Part shown: piece by piece, positions 6,912 through 11,980 of the stretch
Layout of the letters: each line of letters opens with the position of its first letter
Position numbering within the stretch: the stretch's first letter is position 1
Assembly (NCBI GenBank): GCA_946187025.1
Contig: CAMHPM010000018.1
Coordinates: 1 to 11,980 of the forward strand
Direction of reading: 5' to 3'
From: an uncultured Prevotellaceae bacterium
GTDB taxonomy: Bacteria; Bacteroidota; Bacteroidia; Bacteroidales; Bacteroidaceae
Length of the DNA stretch: 11,980 nt
The notes under the pieces: model-generated
Told to the model about the DNA's origin: nothing
The model's input: only the letters and a program-made list of their open reading frames with translations
Database searches by the model: none
Position numbers and translations under genes: made by a program

Positions 6912-8123
6912 TTGAGACTGAAGAAAGTCATATATGTAGCAGTGATATTGTCGGCAATGTGTGTGTCGTGTGCCAAGGATCGTACCAACGAGTACGTGGA
7001 GAAGACACAAGGCAACCATTGGATGCAGACAGTGATGCAGGAGTGGTACTTGTGGGGCGACAGCTTGCAAGACCTCGACTGGAAGCAATATTTTGCCACT
7101 CCGTCAACATTTGTGTCGCGACTCACCTCGCAAAGCGATGCTGACGACAAGTGGACATATTGCTCGGTCGATACTATTGTCGCCGACTATCATAAGTGTG
7201 GCACATTCAACCATTACAACTCCTACGGACTCGACCTCAGCCTCATGACCGACCCGACGGGCGAAACCACCAAGCAGTATGCCCGCGTGCTTACTGTATA
7301 TCCAGGTTCACCGGCCGAACGGTGCGGCTTGCAGCGTGGCGACTTCATATCGCAGGTGGGCGAATCGAAGATGTCGAGTAAGGTGATGGGCTACCTGGAA
7401 AAGGGATTTGCCCGACAGTTGGTGGTATCACGTCTCGGTGTGACAGACGATGGTGATACGTTCTACTGGACCGATACCGACACACTGCAGATAGAAGCTT
7501 CGGAGCAGGTGAGTGTATCTACCGTGCTACGATACGGGATGCTCACCTCCGACGTGGCTTATATCATGCTTACCGACATGAACGATTTCGATGCAATAAG
7601 CCCTGCCATAAGTGCCCTCATGTCGAGACACCCGTCGGACTTGATTGTTGACGTCCGCCTTTGCAACGTAGGCACTATCGATTGTGCTGTACAGTTGGCT
7701 CGCACCATTGGCAATGCAAGCGGTACAATGCTTCGCACCATCTGGAATAGCTACAAAAGCAGTAACAACACAACCTATGACATCGAGTCGGCCTCGGGAT
7801 GCAACCTCTTTTTTATTACCAGTTCCTACACGCAGGGTGCGGCCGAGTGGCTGATATGGGGATTGAAGAGTCTCGGTCAAGACAATGTGACGGTAGTGGG
7901 CACCACTACGGCTGGGCAGACGGTCATGCTACGGGATTTCCCTACACAGTATTATTATACCATACATGCAGCGGTGGCTTATGTGGCCGATGCTGATGGC
8001 GATTACGGCTATAAAGACGGAATAACGCCCGACGAGGCTATCAACGAATTTGATTATGTGCAGCTGTATCCGTATGGCGACCCGCGTGAGACGATGATAT
8101 ATCACATCATGAGCAACCATTGA
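6912..8123 (+). CDS. PDZ/S41-peptidase-like lipoprotein, probably catalytically inactive
   Basis: A 403-residue predicted lipoprotein. Start is TTG at 6912: an in-frame stop at 6894 rules out longer forms, and later ATGs would lose the signal. The signal MRLKKVIYVAVILSAM leads to the lipobox CVSC with lipid-bearing Cys20. Residues ~35-60 (HWMQTVMQEWYLWGDSL) match the N-terminal helical domain of Bacteroidetes S41 proteins. A PDZ domain follows at ~105-175 (PGSPAERCGLQRGDFI), then an S41 fold at ~205-375. Where active S41 enzymes have Ser in SASE and Lys in TAGK, this protein has Gly309 (TQGAAEW) and Gln336 (TTAGQT). The upstream NGGG-type motif is also degraded (VRLCNVG). The frame is intact with no stop codons, so it is retained as a protein and may bind peptides or scaffold. 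It lies 66 nt after the C10 gene and 39 nt before nhaC. Confidence 0.85.
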   Translation: MRLKKVIYVAVILSAMCVSCAKDRTNEYVEKTQGNHWMQTVMQEWYLWGDSLQDLDWKQYFATPSTFVSRLTSQSDADDKWTYCSVDTIVADYHKCGTFNHYNSYGLDLSLMTDPTGETTKQYARVLTVYPGSPAERCGLQRGDFISQVGESKMSSKVMGYLEKGFARQLVVSRLGVTDDGDTFYWTDTDTLQIEASEQVSVSTVLRYGMLTSDVAYIMLTDMNDFDAISPAISALMSRHPSDLIVDVRLCNVGTIDCAVQLARTIGNASGTMLRTIWNSYKSSNNTTYDIESASGCNLFFITSSYTQGAAEWLIWGLKSLGQDNVTVVGTTTAGQTVMLRDFPTQYYYTIHAAVAYVADADGDYGYKDGITPDEAINEFDYVQLYPYGDPRETMIYHIMSNH

Positions 8124-8162
8124 AATAAATAATAATAACCATTAAAAACCAAGAGAAATTAC

Positions 8163-9680
8163 ATGAAAACATCAGCCGACACAGGGCATGAGCCTCGCAC
8201 TACCTCTTCCGAACGATTAGGCAGTTTGTCGCATACCGACGATTCGGTACGCCGTCCGCATCCGCTTGTCTCCCTCATACCCATCGTGGTGTTGGTGGCA
8301 ATGATGGCACTGACCATAAGTTTGTTTGGCGGTGATGCCTTGGGTGGCGGCACTCAGGTGTCGCTGCTTGTGGCTACAGCTGTGTGTATCATGATATCGA
8401 TGTGGGGATATAAGACTCCATGGAAGAGTTTCGAACGTGGTATAACCGACACGATAGCCAGCTCGGCAGTGTCGCTTTGCATTCTGCTGATGATAGGTAT
8501 GATGTCGGCCACATGGATGATAAGCGGCATCGTGCCAACCATGATTTATTATGGAGTGCAGATCATGTCGCCAACTTTCTTCCTGGCTGCCACATGTGTC
8601 ATCTGTGCCATTGTGTCGGTCATGACCGGTTCGTCGTGGACCACGATTGCAACCATCGGTGTGGCACTCATCGGAATCGGTACGGCTCTTGGAATACCCG
8701 AGTACTGGTCGGCCGGAGCAATCATTTCGGGGGCTTATTTTGGCGACAAGATTAGTCCGCTCAGCGACACCACGGTACTTGCATCGACCGTGGCTGAGGT
8801 CAATCTGTTCACACACATAAAGTATATGCTGCGTACCACGACTCCTTCGATGTGTGTCACACTCATCATTTTCTTTATTGCAGGTTTCTTCTTCTCCACC
8901 GATGGCAGTGTACACGTATCGGAATATACTGAAGGTCTCAGTAACACGTTCAATATCTCGCTCCTCACATTCATCGTACCTGTCATTACCGGCATTATGA
9001 TAGCACGCAAGGTGCCGTCGCTCATCACGCTCTTTGCCTCGTCGATGATGGCTGCCGTGATGGCCATGATAATGCAGAGCGATGTGTTGCTGTCGATAGC
9101 CGAGGCTGATGGTGCCGATTTCGTCATGTTGGTGAAGGGCGCATTCATCACTTTGTTCACCTCTACGGGTGTCGATACAGGTACGGCAGCGGTGAACGAT
9201 CTTGTATCTACCAGTGGCATGGCTGGCATGATGGACACCATCTGGCTCATCCTCTGTGCCATGTGTTTCGGCGGGTCGATGGTTGCCAGTTCTATGCTCC
9301 ACAGCCTTACCTTGGTGCTTATTCGTAGCATACGCGGCACGGTGGGATTGGTTTCATCCACCGTTGTTACGGGTCTTATGGCCAACCTGCTCACGTGCGA
9401 CCAGTATATTTCAATCATCATAACCGGCAGTATGTATAAAGATGTGTATGGGAAGAAGGGTTACGAGCCGCGACTGCTGTCGCGCACCACTGAAGATGCC
9501 GTCACAGTCACCTCGGTGCTCGTGCCTTGGAACTCGTGTGGCATGACCCAAAGCACAGTTCTGGGTGTTGCGACGCTGAGCTATCTGCCATTCTGTTTCT
9601 TCAACTACATCAGTCCGCTTATGAGCATCATTGTATCTTCAATCATGGTAAAAACTCCAAAAAAAGATAAACATGAATAG
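8163..9680 (+). CDS. nhaC: Na+/H+ antiporter, NhaC family
   Basis: A 505-residue inner-membrane protein expected to exchange Na+ for H+ for pH and sodium homeostasis. It has about 11-12 hydrophobic helices, beginning at residue ~35 (PLVSLIPIVVLVAMMALTIS). Family signatures are GAYFGDKISPLSDTTVLAS (190-208) in the transport core and TEDAVTVTSVLVPWNSCG (443-460) near the C-terminus. Length is normal for the family, though the first ~34 residues are a hydrophilic, charged cytoplasmic extension with Ser/Thr/Arg; the first later Met (residue 47) falls inside helix 1, so the ATG at 8163 is kept. Its end overlaps the following peptidase gene by 8 nt, implying translational coupling. Ion preference cannot be read from sequence; some NhaC relatives exchange malate/lactate. 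Confidence 0.92.
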   Translation: MKTSADTGHEPRTTSSERLGSLSHTDDSVRRPHPLVSLIPIVVLVAMMALTISLFGGDALGGGTQVSLLVATAVCIMISMWGYKTPWKSFERGITDTIASSAVSLCILLMIGMMSATWMISGIVPTMIYYGVQIMSPTFFLAATCVICAIVSVMTGSSWTTIATIGVALIGIGTALGIPEYWSAGAIISGAYFGDKISPLSDTTVLASTVAEVNLFTHIKYMLRTTTPSMCVTLIIFFIAGFFFSTDGSVHVSEYTEGLSNTFNISLLTFIVPVITGIMIARKVPSLITLFASSMMAAVMAMIMQSDVLLSIAEADGADFVMLVKGAFITLFTSTGVDTGTAAVNDLVSTSGMAGMMDTIWLILCAMCFGGSMVASSMLHSLTLVLIRSIRGTVGLVSSTVVTGLMANLLTCDQYISIIITGSMYKDVYGKKGYEPRLLSRTTEDAVTVTSVLVPWNSCGMTQSTVLGVATLSYLPFCFFNYISPLMSIIVSSIMVKTPKKDKHE

Positions 9681-11058
9681 ACAATCTTTCATTCTGTGTG
9701 CCATGTTGTTAGGCATGGCAGCTTCGGCCCGTGCCCAGGGTATTACGGCCGAGATGTTAGAACGTATGCGTGCTGACAATCATCTCACGGCATCCGACCG
9801 CGCCATCCGCAACGCTCTCAGTGTGACCGATGTCAAGAGCATTGCGCTGAATCAGGACAACCAGTCGGAAATGAACACATATTTCAGTCACAGCGTACCG
9901 TCGAAGGGAATAACCGACCAGAAGTCGTCGGGGCGTTGCTGGCTGTTCACCGGACTTAACGTGTTGCGCAGCAAGGTAATCAATCAGCAGAAACTCGACG
10001 GCATGGAGTTCTCGCAGATTTACCTCTTCTTCTACGACCAGCTCGAAAAGTCCAATCTCTTCCTGCAAGCCATAATCGACACCCGCGACCGCCCGATGAG
10101 CGACAAGACCGTGGAGTGGCTGTTCCAGCATCCGCTGAGCGATGGCGGCACATTCACCGGAGTGGCCGACCTCATCATGAAATACGGATTGGTGCCGGCA
10201 GGTGTGATGCCTGAGAACTATACGGCCAACAACACCAGCAAATTCACCTCGTTTGTGAAACGAAAACTGCGCGAAGACGGCCTTCTGCTGCGTGAGGGCA
10301 AGCACAAAGTTGCCGATTTGCAGGCGATGAAGGAAAAGATGCTGGGCGAGATCTACCACATGCTCGTTCTCGGATTGGGCGAACCGGTGAGCGAGTTCAC
10401 ATGGGCGCCTACTGGCCCCGATGGCAACTACACACGCGCTCCTAAGACCTATACTCCGCTCTTGTTCTACAAGGAAATGGTGGGCGAGAACCTTACCGAC
10501 GACTACGTGATGCTCATGAATGATCCAAGCCGCGAGTATTGGAAAACCTACGAGATAGAATACGACCGCCACACCTACGACGGCCATAACTGGCGGTATC
10601 TCAACCTGCCGATGGAAGACATCAAACAGGCAGCCATCGAAAGCATCAAGGACTCGACGATGATGTACTTCTCGTGCGATGTGAGCAAGGAACTCGACAG
10701 CAGCCGCGGTCTCCTCTCGATGGACAACTATGACTACAGTGCGGTGCTGGGTGTCACCTTCGGCATGGACAAGCGCCAGCGCATACTTTCGTTCGACTCC
10801 GGTTCGACCCATGCCATGACCCTGAAGGCCGTTGACCTCGATGCCGACGGACGGCCGGTGAAGTGGGAAGTGGAGAACTCGTGGGGAGCATCGTCGGGAT
10901 TCAAGGGACACCTCATCATGACCGACCAATGGTTTGATGAATATATGTTCCGCCTCGTGGTGAAGCGCCAATACCTCTCCGACCGTGTGCTCAGGGCCTC
11001 ACAGCAGAAACCGACCATGCTGCCATGCTGGGACCCTATGTTTGCCAGCGAGGAATGA
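9673..11058 (+). CDS. Secreted C1B cysteine peptidase (aminopeptidase C / bleomycin hydrolase type)
   Basis: A papain-fold peptidase of 461 residues related to PepC and bleomycin hydrolase, which trim N-terminal residues from peptides inside a hexameric barrel. The active site is complete: oxyanion Gln83 and nucleophile Cys89 in TDQKSSGRCWLF, His380 in GSTHAMTLKAV, and Asn402 in ENSWG. Unlike the cytosolic PepC family members, it has a signal peptide (residues 1-21, cleavage at ARA-Q), so it should work in the periplasm or outside. The C-terminus PCWDPMFASEE corresponds to the family arm that enters the active site and sets aminopeptidase specificity (usually WDPMGALA), but its tip differs. 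The ATG at 9673 overlaps the nhaC stop by 8 nt. It probably completes digestion of peptides made by endopeptidases such as the C10 enzyme; that link is inferred from gene order. Confidence 0.93.
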   Translation: MNRQSFILCAMLLGMAASARAQGITAEMLERMRADNHLTASDRAIRNALSVTDVKSIALNQDNQSEMNTYFSHSVPSKGITDQKSSGRCWLFTGLNVLRSKVINQQKLDGMEFSQIYLFFYDQLEKSNLFLQAIIDTRDRPMSDKTVEWLFQHPLSDGGTFTGVADLIMKYGLVPAGVMPENYTANNTSKFTSFVKRKLREDGLLLREGKHKVADLQAMKEKMLGEIYHMLVLGLGEPVSEFTWAPTGPDGNYTRAPKTYTPLLFYKEMVGENLTDDYVMLMNDPSREYWKTYEIEYDRHTYDGHNWRYLNLPMEDIKQAAIESIKDSTMMYFSCDVSKELDSSRGLLSMDNYDYSAVLGVTFGMDKRQRILSFDSGSTHAMTLKAVDLDADGRPVKWEVENSWGASSGFKGHLIMTDQWFDEYMFRLVVKRQYLSDRVLRASQQKPTMLPCWDPMFASEE

Positions 11059-11077
11059 CAGCAGAGACTCATTGTAA

Positions 11078-11118
11078 CGACTGCGCACTCTCGACCCTGC
11101 GAGTGCGCACTCACAAAA
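11078..11118. repeat. Inverted copy of the 22-bp intergenic repeat family, forming a hairpin
   Basis: Read on the minus strand, this segment has a short T-run followed by GTGAGTGCGCA and two units of the family seen at 845-960. On either strand it forms a hairpin: 11082-11090 (tgcgcactc) with 11101-11109 (gagtgcgca) around a 10-nt loop, extendable by two more pairs past one mismatch. Plus-strand RNA has A, not T, after the hairpin, so it is not a standard terminator. It fills most of the 79-nt gap between the C1B peptidase and the small secreted protein. Confidence 0.8.
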
Positions 11119-11137
11119 ACAGATAAACAAATAACGT

Positions 11138-11539
11138 ATGAAACGACTATTCATCATCCCGCTTCTGCTCATGGTGGCAGCCTACTCCAGTGCCCAGCAG
11201 TTTCGCGGACATTACACCAACCAGGAACTCAAGATCAGTCTTGAAATCAACCTCGAAGCCGACTCTATCGCCGTGCCCGGCATCCCCGACGAATGGTGCT
11301 ACGGATACCTGCAAGGCAACCTTAACGGCACGTGGATAATCCTGAAGGTAGTAAGTATAAAAGACAAGAAAGCCACGGTGCGTGCCGCCTGCGACAACGG
11401 TAGCGACTCGCAGACAATTGAACTGGTACAGACCGATGAACGGACCATCACAATGCGTCAGGTGGGCGATGCAAACATCAAGACCATACAAGGACGCAAA
11501 TATGTGAAAATGCCAAAGACCGTCGAGTTTAAGAAATAA
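11138..11539 (+). CDS. Small secreted protein of unknown function
   Basis: A 133-residue product not assigned to a known family. Residues 1-19 are a clear signal peptide (MKRLFIIPLLLMVAAYSSA, cleavage before QQ). The mature part (~114 residues) has alternating hydrophobic and polar residues typical of a small beta-barrel or beta-sandwich, with FRGHYTNQELKISLEI near the start, two cysteines (WCYGYLQGNLNGTW and RAACDNG) that could form a disulfide, and a basic C-terminus. Lipocalin-like or META-like folds are possible but nothing is diagnostic. The ATG at 11138 is the only start that keeps the signal. Its TAA shares one base with the next gene's ATG (TAATG), so the two are probably co-translated although one is exported and the other is a cytosolic helicase. 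Confidence 0.8.
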   Translation: MKRLFIIPLLLMVAAYSSAQQFRGHYTNQELKISLEINLEADSIAVPGIPDEWCYGYLQGNLNGTWIILKVVSIKDKKATVRAACDNGSDSQTIELVQTDERTITMRQVGDANIKTIQGRKYVKMPKTVEFKK

Positions 11540-11980
11540 TGAGCAACACCCTCCAAACATCGTTCAACGAAGGTCAGCGCGCCGCAATACTCTACTGCGA
11601 CGGCCCCTCGCTCGTGGTGGCAGGTGCCGGCTCGGGCAAGACGCGTGTGCTCACCCATAAGATAGCCTACCTCATAGAGCAAGGTTTCCAGCCGTGGACC
11701 ATCCTGGCACTCACCTTCACCAACAAGGCGGCAGGTGAGATGAAAGCCCGCATAGCAACCATTGTGGGCGAAGAGCAGGCACGCCGGCTGTGGATGGGCA
11801 CCTTCCATTCTGTATTCCTGCGCATCCTCAGGGCCGAATTGCCGCTCCTGCCGGCCGACGACCCTCTGCACACTGGTCCCAACTTCACCATCTACGACCA
11901 GGCCGACAGCCGCAGCCTCGTGAAAGCCATCATCCGCGAAATGCAGCTCGACGACAAGACCTACAAGCCCGGGAGCATTC
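11539..11980 (+). CDS. UvrD/PcrA-type superfamily 1 DNA helicase, 5' part only
   Basis: The first 147 residues of an ATP-dependent 3'-5' DNA helicase acting in repair and in removing proteins from DNA; the gene runs off the window (full length is usually ~700-850 residues). Motifs seen: Q-motif region SFNEGQRAAI (8-17), Walker A AGAGSGKT (28-35), motif Ia LALTFTNKAAGEMKARI (56-72), motif Ib MGTFHS (86-91) and FTIYDQADS (116-124). This order and spacing is that of UvrD/PcrA rather than RecB or AddA. Rep is less likely but not excluded without the rest. The start ATG overlaps the preceding stop by one base. Confidence 0.93.
   Translation, partial: MSNTLQTSFNEGQRAAILYCDGPSLVVAGAGSGKTRVLTHKIAYLIEQGFQPWTILALTFTNKAAGEMKARIATIVGEEQARRLWMGTFHSVFLRILRAELPLLPADDPLHTGPNFTIYDQADSRSLVKAIIREMQLDDKTYKPGSI

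Noticed and set aside
8217..9302. Minus-strand frame (361 codons) opposite nhaC
   Set aside because: Extremely His/Arg/Asp-rich product with no domain, as expected from the complement of a membrane-protein gene.
9757..10971. Long minus-strand frame (404 codons) opposite the C1B peptidase
   Set aside because: Shadow of a gene with all catalytic residues in place; no recognisable motif of its own.
11078..11118. Terminator after the C1B peptidase
   Set aside because: Plus-strand hairpin is followed by an A-rich run, and on the minus strand the T-run precedes the hairpin, so neither strand has an intrinsic terminator.

Overview
The window looks like chromosome from an anaerobic Bacteroidales bacterium, most likely Prevotella or a close relative. 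The reasons are a sodium-pumping decarboxylase beta subunit, a C10 (streptopain-type) peptidase with dockerin-like repeats, an S41-type lipoprotein, a secreted bleomycin-hydrolase-type peptidase, a Bacteroidetes-type promoter (TTG, 20 nt, TAnnTTTG) and no Shine-Dalgarno sequences. Genus is an inference; no rRNA is present. All eight genes are on the + strand.

Layout. 1-597 is the 3' end of a membrane Na+-translocating decarboxylase beta subunit, closed by an unusual two-way terminator. 598-1396 is a non-coding stretch of about 800 bp holding that terminator, a 22-bp tandem array, a 22-bp inverted repeat around a promoter, and a G/C-rich hairpin block. 1397-3181 is lepA (elongation factor 4). 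3182-3389 carries a second G/C-rich repeat block, part of which is an inverted relative of the block before lepA, then an A/T-rich leader.

From 3390 to the end the genes are closely spaced (gaps of 66, 39, -8, 79 and -1 nt) and may be co-transcribed. They are a 1151-residue secreted C10 cysteine peptidase with a C-terminal binding module and two dockerin-type repeats; a PDZ/S41-like lipoprotein that appears to have lost its catalytic Ser and Lys; an NhaC Na+/H+ antiporter; a secreted C1B (PepC/bleomycin hydrolase-type) peptidase; a small secreted protein of unknown function; and the start of a UvrD/PcrA-type helicase.

The common theme of 3390-11058 is envelope or extracellular peptide breakdown: an endopeptidase, a PDZ lipoprotein that may now bind rather than cut peptides, and an aminopeptidase-type enzyme, with an ion antiporter translationally coupled to the last. 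That functional link is an inference from gene order. The strongest second-look items are the pseudo-protease, the dockerin-bearing peptidase, the possible invertible or operator-flanked promoter before lepA, the nested terminator, and the repeat families shared between distant intergenic sites.
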